Positions 27,661 to 37,100 of a stretch of 64,000 bases of DNA are shown in pieces (the first letter of the stretch is position 1; every line of letters starts with the position of its first letter). Source of the stretch: Aureococcus anophagefferens (Eukaryota > Sar > Pelagophyceae > Pelagomonadales > Pelagomonadaceae). Under the pieces are notes generated by a model. It saw only the letters and a program-made list of their open reading frames with translations, did not search any database and was not told the DNA's origin. The DNA lies in assembly GCF_000186865.1 (NCBI RefSeq), contig NW_008705566.1, positions 1,425,254-1,489,253 of the forward strand, given 5' to 3'. The position numbers were made by a program, and so were the translations under genes.

Positions 27661-29079
27661 ATGGACCAAACGTCAACGTCGAGGTGCGCCGCCCGCGGCC
27701 CGCCGCAGCGCTTCGCCGCCGCAGCCGCCCGTTTTAGGTCCTCGGACGCCGCGGACCAGGTCCACGAGGCGGAGAAGCAGCTCGTGCTCGAATACGCCGA
27801 CAAACTGATCCGCGAGGTGCGCGACCGGGGCGCGCGACCGCCGCCGCCGCGCGCGCGGGGGGCCGCGCGGCGCGCGCGGAACCGGCCGGCCGACCGCTCC
27901 GTCCCGCCGCAGGGCGGCGTGACCGTGGACATGGCCTACTCCGTCGCGCTCGAGACCTTCTTCACGGAGAGCGACGACCGCGCGCCCGCCGCGTCCCCCC
28001 GGGTGTCGACCTCTTTTCCAACCGCGGAAACGCGCGCAGGCCTCGGCGGCACGGAGCCGCGCGACCGCGACCTCGTGCAGGCCTACGCGGAGGAGATCTC
28101 CGCGCGGGGCCTGCCGCGCAAGGAGTGCTACGCCGCGGCGCTCGACGCATTTTTGGCCGACAAGGCGCGGTTCCGCGCGTCGCGGTCCGCGGCGACGCCG
28201 AGGAAGCCGTCCGTCGACGTCGCGTCGCTCATGACGCGCGCGGAGCGGCCGCTCAACTCGCCGACGGCGGGGCGGCGGGCCGCGGAGCCCGGCGCGGACG
28301 TCGACATGGGCGACCCCGTCGCGCGCGCCGCGAACGTCGACATGGGCGACGCGGACGAGAGCGACGACGACGACGACGACGACTCGGCCGGCGACTTCGA
28401 CCCCTACCTCTTCATGAAGCACCTGCCGCCCAAGGCGGCCGCCGCGCGCGACGGCTGGGACGCGGCGCACCCGCGCCTCGGCCCGCGGCCCGCGGGCCAC
28501 GCGAAGCCCGTCACGCTCGTGCTCGACCTCGACGAGACGCTCGTGCACAGCCAGATGGAGCCGCGGGGCGACGCGGACTTCGTCTTCGACGTCCAGCTCT
28601 GCGGCGTGACGTCGACGGTCTACGCCAAGTCGCGGCCCCGGCTCGACGACTTCCTGCGCTACGCGGCCGCGCGCTTCGAGGTCGTCATATTCACGGCGTC
28701 GCACCACGCGTACGCGGAGACGCTGCTCGACAAGATCGACCCGGACGGGAGCCTCATCGACCACCGCCTCTTCCGCGACGCCTGCGCCACGGTCGACGGC
28801 CTCTATCTCAAGGACCTGGACGTCCTGGGCCGCGACCTCGCCAAGGTCGCGATCGTCGACAACACGCCCTACGTCTTCGGCTTCCAACCGGACAACGCCA
28901 TCCCCATCGAGTCCTGGTACGACGACGAGGCCGACGACGAGCTGGACAAGCTCAAGGCGCTCCTCGACCGCCTCGAGCACGCGCCGGACGTCCGGCCGCT
29001 CCTCGTCGACGCCTTCGCGCTCCGCGCGAAGATCGACGACGCGGACGCGCTCAGCCGCCGCAACGACAAGTACCTCTAG
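27661..29079 (+). CDS. FCP1/SCP-type (NIF domain) HAD phosphatase
   Basis: 472 residues. The C-terminal catalytic domain starts LVLDLDETLVHS: the DxDxT motif whose first Asp is the phospho-acceptor. It continues with RPRLDDFLRYAAARFEVVIFTAS, DHRLFRDAC, LYLKDLDVLGRDL and VAIVDNTPY, all diagnostic for CTD small phosphatases, which dephosphorylate RNA polymerase II CTD or other phosphoserines. The N-terminal half holds two loosely similar segments (LVLEYADKLIREV...AYSVALETFF and LVQAYAEEISARG...CYAAALDAFL) and an Asp tract, possibly an oligomerisation or CTD-binding region. ATG 27661 was chosen after the promoter-like region; the frame is open further upstream without a convincing start. Confidence 0.85.
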   Translation: MDQTSTSRCAARGPPQRFAAAAARFRSSDAADQVHEAEKQLVLEYADKLIREVRDRGARPPPPRARGAARRARNRPADRSVPPQGGVTVDMAYSVALETFFTESDDRAPAASPRVSTSFPTAETRAGLGGTEPRDRDLVQAYAEEISARGLPRKECYAAALDAFLADKARFRASRSAATPRKPSVDVASLMTRAERPLNSPTAGRRAAEPGADVDMGDPVARAANVDMGDADESDDDDDDDSAGDFDPYLFMKHLPPKAAAARDGWDAAHPRLGPRPAGHAKPVTLVLDLDETLVHSQMEPRGDADFVFDVQLCGVTSTVYAKSRPRLDDFLRYAAARFEVVIFTASHHAYAETLLDKIDPDGSLIDHRLFRDACATVDGLYLKDLDVLGRDLAKVAIVDNTPYVFGFQPDNAIPIESWYDDEADDELDKLKALLDRLEHAPDVRPLLVDAFALRAKIDDADALSRRNDKYL

Positions 29080-29300
29080 GGCCCGCTCCCTCGCTCGACC
29101 TCGATCGCGGGCCTCCGCCCCTCCCGAAACACACGCATAAATGACTCCCCCCGCGCGCGGCCGTCTCGCTTTCGTCCAGATGGGCGTCGATCGCCGACCC
29201 AAAAAATGAGTGGCAAAACCGCCCAAGCCTCTAAATAATCGCGCCGTCCTAGGCGCGCGCCGTCGGCGACACGACCGCGCGCGCCGTCGGCGACACGACC

Positions 29301-30111
29301 ATGGCCCGCGACCGCGAGCCCGCCTGGACGCTCTTAAAGGAGCCCATCGTCTGGTCCGTCGCCCTGACGAGCGCCATCCTCTTCGTCGTGCTCAGCGTCC
29401 TGTGGCGGTGACGATTTTCGAGAGATTTTGACCGGGAAAACGAAGAGAACTCGTTACCGACATGCTTGGTAGGTCGTGCTCTACCGAAACGAGATGCACC
29501 AGACGTGCCACGACCGGATGAAGGTCGGCGACTACGCGGAGACGGACGGCGACGAGCGGCACCAGCTGAGCCACATCCTCTGTTGCGACTTCGAGTACCG
29601 GCTCACGGCCGCGGGCTTCACCGTCGCGGCGTTTCTGTTCGTCGTCGGCGTCCACAGGAACCTCGGCCCGATCCGCGTGAGCCTCGGCAAGCGGCAGGCC
29701 GTCGTCATCGCCGTCTTCGCGTGGGTCGCGGCCGTCGGTCTATGCCTCCTGAGCGTCTGCGACACCTGCGGGCGCTTCGAGGCCTACCACATGATCGGCG
29801 CGGGCATGTTCTACGTCGGCGGCTTCGGGATCATGTTCGCGACGACGGCGACGTGGCGGACCGTCGAGGGGAAATGCGTCTGCAACTACCATAGCAGCCT
29901 CCACTGGGAGACCGACGAGAGGTATTGGGTCATCGGCTTGGCCAAGGTCTTCTCCCTCGCGGGCGGCATGCTGACGCTGTTCCTGTGGTGGGCCGACCCC
30001 TTCCTCGGCCAGCTCCTCGCCATCGCGACGATCCTGCTCACGTGCCTGAGCCTCCAGTTCGACGCGACGTACCTCGGCGGGCCCGAGGTCATCCCCTTTA
30101 CCGATACGTAA
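29301..30111 (+). CDS. Small multi-pass membrane protein, two exons (Frag1/DRAM-like?)
   Basis: Exons 29301-29384 and 29473-30111 join in phase 0 to 240 residues. About six hydrophobic segments: around 17-35 (spanning the splice), 70-90 (AAGFTVAAFLFVVGV), 100-120, 135-155, 185-205 and 208-225. The FEYRLTAAGF motif before helix 2 and the size and topology recall Frag1/DRAM/Sfk1 proteins, but this is weak. Extracellular-loop cysteines (CDTC, CVCN) could pair. Its intron is an introner nearly identical to the one in the J-domain gene. Stop 30111 lies 71 bp from the stop of the convergent MYND copy 6. Confidence 0.65.
29385..29472 (+). mobile_element. Introner element, family 1, forming the intron of the membrane-protein gene
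   Basis: Element 29393-29472 (80 bp) is flanked by perfect duplications GTCGTGCT at 29385-29392 and 29473-29480. It is near-identical to 7959-8038. Splicing from the duplication's GT to the element's GGTAG restores AILFVVLYRNE in phase 0. The ends form an imperfect inverted repeat (TGTGGCGGTGACGA against TGTCGGTAACGAG). Confidence 0.92.
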
Positions 30112-30182
30112 ACCTTAGCATTTTCGTCGGTGGCTCGCACGCCTGCTGGGCGAGAGGTCTCGCGAGCGTCGCGCTGGCGTAT

Positions 30183-31298
30183 CTAATAACCGTGCGTGTC
30201 CATTTCGTTGAGGACGCTCATGGCCTTCCCGTGGCCCTTGCCGGCCGCGCGCGAGAGAAAGCGCCTGGCTTCTTCAAAATTCAACTCCACGCCTTTACCC
30301 GTTAAGTAAGAAAATCCGGTGTTGAATTCGGCGCCAGTGAGGCCCTGATCCGCAGCAAGCTTGAACCAGCGGAACGCTTCCTCAAGATTTTGATTGTAAA
30401 GACGAAGCTCCTCAACATTTTGATTGTAACGAAGAAGCATGATTCCGAGATTGTACTGCCCACATGGATCACCCCATTCTGCAACTTCCCGCATCATTTG
30501 TAGCGCCTTCTTCTTGTCCAGCTTTACGCCATTCCCATCGAAGTACAACGTGGCGAGCCACACCTTTGCGTCCACGTTCCCGAGCTCCACGGCGCGCTTG
30601 TAGAGCTTTGCGGCCTTCTTCGTGGATATCGCAAGTCCCATAAGATGGCCGTGGTGGTACGCCGAGGCTAGGTATGCAATCGCCTCCGGCACGCCGTTCT
30701 CCACGTGGCGACGAACAAAGGCGAGCTCCTCCGCATCATTATTTACTCGCGGCGCTCGACAGAGAGGGCACGCCACGCCACGACCACGGGTCTTGACCAC
30801 ACAAGACTCGCAGATCGTCCGCGCGCAACAGGTTTTAAACACGGGCGTCGCATTCACGTCCCATTCCTCGCGACAGATCGGGCACCGCGATCCGAACCGC
30901 GCCGACTTAGGCTCCGCCTCCGGGTTCGCCTCGCGCCGCGCGCGGGCGTTCTCGTGCTCCGCGGCGATGCGCGCGCGGACCTCGTCGGCGTGCGACCGAG
31001 GCGCGGGGCCGTAGACCACGTCGCGCGGCGGCGACGGCGGGGGCGCCGGCGCCTCGGCCCGCGCCGCCTCCGCCGCGCGCTCGCTTCGGATCTTCTTGCA
31101 CGCCTTTCGGTGACCCCGGTCGCGCCAGTCGATGCGTTGGCATTCAGTCGAACAATACTGCGTAGTTCCGCACGGACAGTTCAGTAAAATTCTCGGTTTC
31201 GCCCCACAAATCGTGCACGTCAAACGCAGCTGTAGCGCTTTCGCCCGCGCCTTCTTCTCCTCGTATTCGCGCTGCTTCTCGACGTACTCGGCCTTCAT
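30183..31298 (-). CDS. MYND/RING-like/Sel1-repeat protein, minus-array copy 6 (most diverged)
   Basis: 371 residues. The MYND finger reads CTICGAKPRILLNCPCGTTQYC: the second pair is N-C-P-C rather than C-x2-C, so one zinc ligand has shifted or is missing. The RING-like finger is also altered (CPICREEWD, CCARTICESC, CPLC). Sel1 repeats carry an extra short insertion where LRLYNQN/LLRYNQN is duplicated, and one repeat has a two-residue insertion (HHGHLMGLAISTKK). The N-terminus MKAEYVEKQREYEEKK is shared with copy 7. It may have a distinct partner or be losing function, but the frame is intact. Confidence 0.8.
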   Translation of the reverse strand: MKAEYVEKQREYEEKKARAKALQLRLTCTICGAKPRILLNCPCGTTQYCSTECQRIDWRDRGHRKACKKIRSERAAEAARAEAPAPPPSPPRDVVYGPAPRSHADEVRARIAAEHENARARREANPEAEPKSARFGSRCPICREEWDVNATPVFKTCCARTICESCVVKTRGRGVACPLCRAPRVNNDAEELAFVRRHVENGVPEAIAYLASAYHHGHLMGLAISTKKAAKLYKRAVELGNVDAKVWLATLYFDGNGVKLDKKKALQMMREVAEWGDPCGQYNLGIMLLRYNQNVEELRLYNQNLEEAFRWFKLAADQGLTGAEFNTGFSYLTGKGVELNFEEARRFLSRAAGKGHGKAMSVLNEMDTHGY

Positions 31299-31409
31299 GA
31301 TCGTTTGCGCGGCGGCGCGCGGGCGACACAGTTTTGCTCTTCACCACAGCTTGCTCCTGAGCTCGCAAGCCAAAATCGCTCAAAACCCGACCCAGGGTTA
31401 GCCCCACCC

Positions 31410-31610
31410 CTAGAGCGTCACGTTCATGTCCCCCTCGGCGGCGGCGTCGTCCTTGCGCCAGGCGGGCGTCGCGTTCAAGAACGCCAGGATCCAGACCACG
31501 AAGTTCGGCGCGGAGAGGAACGCCGCGACGACGACGCCAAGGCCAAGCACGACTCGCCCGCGCGCAAGCGCAGCATCCCAGGCTCGGGCGACGACGTGGC
31601 GTAAAGATTG
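31410..31610 (-). pseudogene. 3' fragment of a membrane-protein gene, duplicated in the minus array (copy 1)
   Basis: Between MYND copies 6 and 7 the minus strand encodes a short open end: VLGLGVVVAAFLSAPNF, then VVWILAFLNATPAWRK and a stop at 31410. The same tail with substitutions recurs at 32781. Only one hydrophobic helix and the tail exist, and no intact parent is in the window. Confidence 0.75.
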
Positions 31611-31616
31611 TTTAGG

Positions 31617-32675
31617 CTATACTCGCGCGTTAAGGTGCGCGAGGTTCTCTATAGCATGCTCGTCGCCCTTGGCAGCGGCGCGCTCTAACCAGTATCTGGC
31701 TTTGCCGAGGTCGACTTCCGTGCCTTTTCCGTCACTGTAACACATGCCAAGGAAAGTCTCTCCAGGGGTATAGCCTTGATCAGCCGAGAGCGCGTAGTAC
31801 CGGACCGCCTCTTCGAATTTCTCCTCAGAAGAAAGTAAAACCGCTAAATTGCCTTGCGCGAACGCGTCGCCCCGATCTGCGGCCGCCCGATACAGCTTCA
31901 TCGCCTTCTTCTTGTCCAGCTTGACGCCACTTCCATGCTCGTACAATCTCCCAAGGTTATTCACCGCCATCACGTTCCCGAGCTCCACGGCGCGCCGGTA
32001 AATCTTCGCGGCTTTCTTATCAGATTTCACGAGACCGTAGAGACCGAATTGGTACGCAATTCCCAAATGCGTAATCGCTTCCGGCACCTCGTTCTCCACA
32101 TGGCGGCGCAGACGCGCGAGTTGTTCCGCGTTGGTTCCTAGCGGTAAACGACAGAGAGCACACGCCTCGAATCCGATCTTGTCTTCGCACGATCGGCAGA
32201 CCTTTCGGCAGCAACAGACGCGAAGCACGCCCGGAACATTCACGTCCCACTCCTCGAGGCAGATCGGGCACCGCGACCCGTACCGCGCAGACAGCGGCTC
32301 CCGCTCCGGGTTCGCCTCCCGCAGGGCACGAGCCGCCTCGTGCTCCGCGGCGATGCGCGCGCGGACCTCGTCGGCGTGCGACCGAGGCGCGGGGCCGTAG
32401 ACGACCTCCTCCGGCGGCGACGGCGGCGCCTCGGCCCGCGCCGCCTCCGCCGCGCGCTCGCTTCGGATATTCTTGCACGCCTTTCGGTGACCCCGGTCGC
32501 GCCAGTCGATGCGTTGGCATTCAGTCGAACAATACTGCGTAGTTCCGCACGGGCAGCAAAGCAAGGTTCTCGGTTTCGCCCCACAAATCGTGCACGTCAA
32601 ACGCAGCTGTAGCGCTTTCGCCCGCGCCTTCTTCTCTTCGTATTCGCGCTGCTTCTCGACGTACTCGGCCTTCAT
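31617..32675 (-). CDS. MYND/RING-like/Sel1-repeat protein, minus-array copy 7
   Basis: 352 residues. MYND finger CTICGAKPRTLLCCPCGTTQYC, where CCPC preserves the C-x2-C spacing lost in copy 6. RING-like finger CPICLEEWDVNVPGVLRVCCCRKVCRSC then CALC in place of CPLC. Sel1 repeats (KSDKKAAKIYRRAVELG, GSGVKLDKKKAMKLYRAAADRG) match copy 8. Promoter and start context equal those of copy 6 over at least 100 bp, which supports a tandem origin. Confidence 0.85.
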   Translation of the reverse strand: MKAEYVEKQREYEEKKARAKALQLRLTCTICGAKPRTLLCCPCGTTQYCSTECQRIDWRDRGHRKACKNIRSERAAEAARAEAPPSPPEEVVYGPAPRSHADEVRARIAAEHEAARALREANPEREPLSARYGSRCPICLEEWDVNVPGVLRVCCCRKVCRSCEDKIGFEACALCRLPLGTNAEQLARLRRHVENEVPEAITHLGIAYQFGLYGLVKSDKKAAKIYRRAVELGNVMAVNNLGRLYEHGSGVKLDKKKAMKLYRAAADRGDAFAQGNLAVLLSSEEKFEEAVRYYALSADQGYTPGETFLGMCYSDGKGTEVDLGKARYWLERAAAKGDEHAIENLAHLNARV

Positions 32676-32780
32676 GATCGTTTGCGCGGCGCGCGGGCGA
32701 CACAGTTCTGCTCTTCACATCTTGCTCCTGAGCTCGCCAGGCAAAATCGCTCAAAACCCGACCCAGGGTTAGCCCCACCC

Positions 32781-32990
32781 CTAGAGCATCGCGTTCATGT
32801 CGTTCTCCATGCCCGCCTCGGCGGCGGCGTCGGCCTTGCGCCAGGCGGGCTTGGCGTTCAGGAACGCCAGGCACCAGACCGCAAAGGTCGGCGCGGAGAG
32901 GAACGCGGCGACGACGACGCCAAGGCCAAGCAGGACTCGCCCGCACGCAAGCGCAGCGTCTCGGGCTCGGGCGACGTCGCGGCGTGAAGA
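32781..32990 (-). pseudogene. 3' fragment of a membrane-protein gene, duplicated in the minus array (copy 2)
   Basis: Minus-strand reading gives GRVLLGLGVVVAAFLSAP, WCLAFLNAKPAWRK, a short acidic tail and a TAG at 32781. It is clearly paralogous to 31410-31610 and lies in the equivalent place upstream of copy 7. It shows that the duplicated segment extended into a neighbouring gene on the same strand. Confidence 0.75.
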
Positions 32991-32996
32991 CTTAGG

Positions 32997-34190
32997 CTAC
33001 ACTCGCGCGTCGAGGCGCGCGAGATTCTCTATAGCTACGTCGTAGCCCTTGGCGGCGGCGCGCTCGAGCCAGTATCTGGCTTTGCCGAGGTCGACTTCCG
33101 TGCCGTCTCCGTCCCTGTAACAGTAGCCAAGGCTATTTTCTGCAAAGGTACAGCCTTGATCCGCCGCGAGCGCGAAGTACCGGAACGCTTCTTCAAATTT
33201 CTCCTCAGAACCAAGTAAAGACCCTAAATTGATTTGCCCGAACGCGTCGCCCCGATCTGCGGCCGCGCGATACAGCTCCTCCGCCTTCTTCTTGTCCAGC
33301 TTGACGCCACTTCCAGTCGCGTACAAATACCCAAGTCGTACCATCGCGTCCACGTCGCCGAGCTCCACGGCGCGCCGGTAAATCTTCGCGGCTTTCTTAT
33401 CGGATTTCACGAGGCCCACCCGACCGAAGCGGTACGCATTTCCCAAATTCGTAATCGCTTCCGGCACCTCGTTCTCCACATGGCGGCGAAGCCGCACGAG
33501 CTGCTCCGCATTGGACTTTGCGCACGGTATACGGCAGAGGGGACACGCGTCGGTGCCGATCTTGTCCTCGCACGATCGGCAGACCCTCCGGCAGCAACAG
33601 ACGCGAAGCATGTGCGTCGCATTCACGTCCCACTCCTCGAGGCAGATCGGGCACCGCGACCCAAACCGCGCAGACAGCGGCTCCCGCTCCGGGTTCGCCT
33701 CGCGCCGCACGCGGGCCGCCTCGTGTTCCGCCGCGATGCGCGCGCGGACCTCGTCGGCGTGCGACCGCGGCGCGGGACCGTAGAACACGTCCCGCGGCGG
33801 CGACGGCGGGGGCGTCGGCGCCTCGGCCCGCGCCGCCTCCGCGGCCTGGATTTTCTTGCAGACCTTCCGGTGCCCCCGGTCGCGCCAGTCGATCCGTTGG
33901 CAGTCCGTCGAACAGTAGGCCGTCGTGCCGCACCCTTGGCACGCCTTGGCCTTGTCGGCGCCGCAGATCGTGCAGGTCTTGAGAGTGTCGAGTTTTTTGC
34001 CCCTCGCTCGGGCCATGCGATTCTCATACTCCAACTTCTTCTCTCGCCACGACATGACTCGGCGCGCGCGCTTGACCGGGGCGTCGCCACAATCCCGAGC
34101 GACTCGAGTCGCCACTTCAGGGCTTCGATGCTCGCCAACAGGTACCACCGGGGGAGAGCTCCCCCCACTCACGCCTATCATACCCGACAA
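32997..34190 (-). CDS. MYND/RING-like/Sel1-repeat protein, minus-array copy 8
   Basis: Up to 397 residues; the Met at 34055 (MSWREKKLEYENRMARARG) gives 352 residues and better matches the other copies, so the first 45 residues may be untranslated. The MYND finger (CTICGADKAKACQGC...YCSTDCQ) is the variant of plus-array copies 2 and 5, while the Sel1 region (KSDKKAAKIYRRAVELGDV, GSGVKLDKKKAEELYRAAADRG) matches copy 7. RING-like finger CPICLEEWDVNATHMLRVCCCRRVCRSC then CPLC. The longer ORF starts only 5 bp after the stop of the upstream UBA gene on the same strand. Confidence 0.8.
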   Translation of the reverse strand: MSGMIGVSGGSSPPVVPVGEHRSPEVATRVARDCGDAPVKRARRVMSWREKKLEYENRMARARGKKLDTLKTCTICGADKAKACQGCGTTAYCSTDCQRIDWRDRGHRKVCKKIQAAEAARAEAPTPPPSPPRDVFYGPAPRSHADEVRARIAAEHEAARVRREANPEREPLSARFGSRCPICLEEWDVNATHMLRVCCCRRVCRSCEDKIGTDACPLCRIPCAKSNAEQLVRLRRHVENEVPEAITNLGNAYRFGRVGLVKSDKKAAKIYRRAVELGDVDAMVRLGYLYATGSGVKLDKKKAEELYRAAADRGDAFGQINLGSLLGSEEKFEEAFRYFALAADQGCTFAENSLGYCYRDGDGTEVDLGKARYWLERAAAKGYDVAIENLARLDARV

Positions 34191-34195
34191 TTAAG

Positions 34196-37100
34196 CTACC
34201 CCCACCCCCCCTTCTCGTCGGCCTTCTTCGAGGGCGTGCGCGGCGCCGACGACGAGAAGCCCATGCCCTGGCGCACGGACGTCCGCGCGGGCGCGCGCGC
34301 GAGGTCCGCGGCGTCGCGGGTCGGCGGCGCGCGGAGCGGCGCGGGCGCCGCGGGCTTGACGTGGAGGTGGCGGTACTGGCGCTTCGTGTGGAGCTGGTGC
34401 GCGAGCGAGTTGGCGTCGCGCGCCTGCTCGATCTGGGCGACGATGTCCGGCAGGGGCTTCTTCGGCGCGACGAACTTTTGGCGCGCGAGCATCTGCGTCG
34501 TCGTCGACACGGGCAGCGGCTTCGCCTCCGGCTCCTTGGGCTTGGACGTGGACCGGCGCCGTTCGAGGCGCCGCTCGATGGCGTCGCGCTGGCGCCGCGC
34601 GTCGGACCGCTGCCGCTCGAGGCGCTTCTCCGCGGCCGCGGCCTCGGCGTCCGCGAGGTCCACGAAAAGCCGGTGGTACTCCGCGTCGTCGGCTTTCGCC
34701 TCCGGCGCGGGCGCGACCTCCGCGGCGACGACCAAGGGCCCCGGCGGGACCATCGTATCGCGCCCGCTGCGCTCGATGGCCTCGAGCACGGCCGCGCGCT
34801 GCCGCGTGACGAACGCGTGCATCTCGCGGCGGCGCTCGCTCTCGAGCTCCGCGTCGAGCGCCGCGAGCGTCGCCTCGACCTCCTCCGCGAGCTCCCGCAG
34901 CCGCCCCCGCGGCGACGGCGGCGCGGCCTCCCCCTTGGCCTCGCGTTCGCGCTCGCTCTCCGCCGCGGCCTCGAGCCGCGCTTTCAGCGCCGCCTCGCGT
35001 TGCGCGTGCTTGTCCCGGAGCCGCGCGACGAGGTCCGCGCGCTTCCTCGCGTGCGCCTTGGCCAGGTCGCCGGCGAGGACCCCCAGCGCGCCGTCGTGGT
35101 CCCGGACGAGCGCCGTCACCGTCGCCATGTCCGCGCGGTGCCCCGCGGCCTCGCCTGCGCGGAAATCAACCGGTGAGCCAAACTTCAAAATTATCGAGCT
35201 CGGTCAAATCGAAGTCGATTGAGCTGATTTCTGGACGAGTCGTTCGCTCTCGTTGAGTTCTCGAAGCACAGTTCAAGATAACGAGCTCATATATTGAAGT
35301 CGGATGGAACGTTTGATTCCCGCGCGCGGCCTCGCAGATGCCGAACGCCTCGCCGCAGAATTTGGCGTGCGCGTCGCGCGTCGCCTTCAACTCCCGCCGC
35401 GCGAGGTCGCCCTCGAGCTCCGCCCACTCGGCGAGCTCCTCGTCGACGGCCTCGTCGCTCCGCGGGCCCACGCCCGGCGCCGCGGGCACGCACCGCGCCT
35501 TGAGCCGCGACCGCAGCGCCGCGTGCTGCCGCGACCTGGGCAGCACAAGAGTGATTCAACGTCGCTTCAACGTGAGTGTTCCGCGCGCGCGCGTTCCGGA
35601 AAAAGCATCCGCGCTTCGGGACCGTTCCGAGAGATGATCGCTCGTCCAACAATCCGCCGAAACGAGTGGAAAACGGCCGAGATCGGAGCCTTTGAAGTTG
35701 GGAATTTCGCTCTCTTTTGCTGCCCTGGCCGCGACCGCTCCTCCGCGAACGCGTGCTCCTCGGCCTCCTGCTCCGCCGCGTGCTCGCCGATGAGCGCCGC
35801 CGCGCGCGACCGGAGCGCGCCGTCGTCGGCTTTCGCCGGCAGGTCCAAATCCTCCGCGGCGAGCCGCAGGCCCTCGCGGACGCCCGCGGACGCCGCGTCG
35901 ACGGCGCTCAGCTGCTTCGTCGGGTCCGCGCGGTCCAGGAGCACCTGGCCCCGGAGCGACGCCTGCTGCGACGCGAGTAGGGCCGCGAGCGCCCGGAACC
36001 GCTCGTCGCCGAGCTGCTCCTCCAGCAGGAGCAGCTCCGCGTCGCCGTCCGCGTCCGTCGCGCCGCGGACGCGGACGCGCGCGAGCAGCGCGGCCCGCCG
36101 CGCGCCGTGGCGCCGGTCCAGGTCCGCGACGAGCGCCGCGCGCGCCGCGTCGTGCTCCAGCACGAGGCCCGCGACGTCGTAGGCGTCCGTCGGCGCCCCC
36201 GCGGCCGCGCAGTGGCCGAGGACGGCGCCGTAGAGCGACGCCTGCGACGCGTCGAACGCCGCCAGCTCGGACCGCGCGCCCTCCGCGTCCGCGGCGGCCC
36301 AGTCCGCGAGCTCCTCCGACACGCCGACGTCGTCGAGGTCGCCGTCCGGGTCCTTGGCCGCGTCGCGGCGCCGCGCGTCGCGCCGCCGGAGCAGGTCCGC
36401 CGCGCGGCGCCGCCGCGCGGCCCCGAGCGCCGCCGCGCGCTCCCGGCTCGTCGCGTCGTGCGCCGCGACCAAGTCCGCGACGACCTTGGCCAGGTCCAGG
36501 CCCTCGGGCAGCTCCCGGGCGCCGTCGAAGGCCGCGAGCGAGGCCGCGTTCGCCGCGAGGACCTCCGCCGCCGCGGCGTCGCCGGCCGCGCCGCCGCCGG
36601 CGTCCGCGCGGCGCTCGGACGCGCGCTTCTCCAGCCGCGCCGCCAGGGCGCTCCGCGCGTCGAGGCGCCGCCGGAGCGCCGCGTCGACGGCGCTCTCGAG
36701 GCCCGCGGCCGCGCCGGCGACGAGCGCCTCGAACGTGCCGTCGAGCCGCGCGACGGCCTCGCGCTCGCGCGCGGTCGCCGCGTCGCGCTCGAGCGCGAGC
36801 GCGTCCTCGNNNNNNNNNNNNNNNNNNNNNNNNNNNNNNNNNNNNNNNNNNNNNNNNNNCGCGCGGCTCCGCTGCCGCGCGAGGCGCGACGCTTCCACAA
36901 GTCCCGCAGGTCGCCCTCGGCCCGCTCGACGAGCGCCGCGAGCGACGCGTCCAGGGCCCGCTCCTCGCCGGCGTCGCGCGCCGCCATGGCCTCGAGCGCC
37001 GCGGCGACGTCGCCCTCCCCGAGGCCCCGGGCCTCCAGGTCGTCCGCGGCTCCGCGCCGCCGCGCGTCGAGCCGCGACCGGAGCGCGTCGAGCGCGCGCG

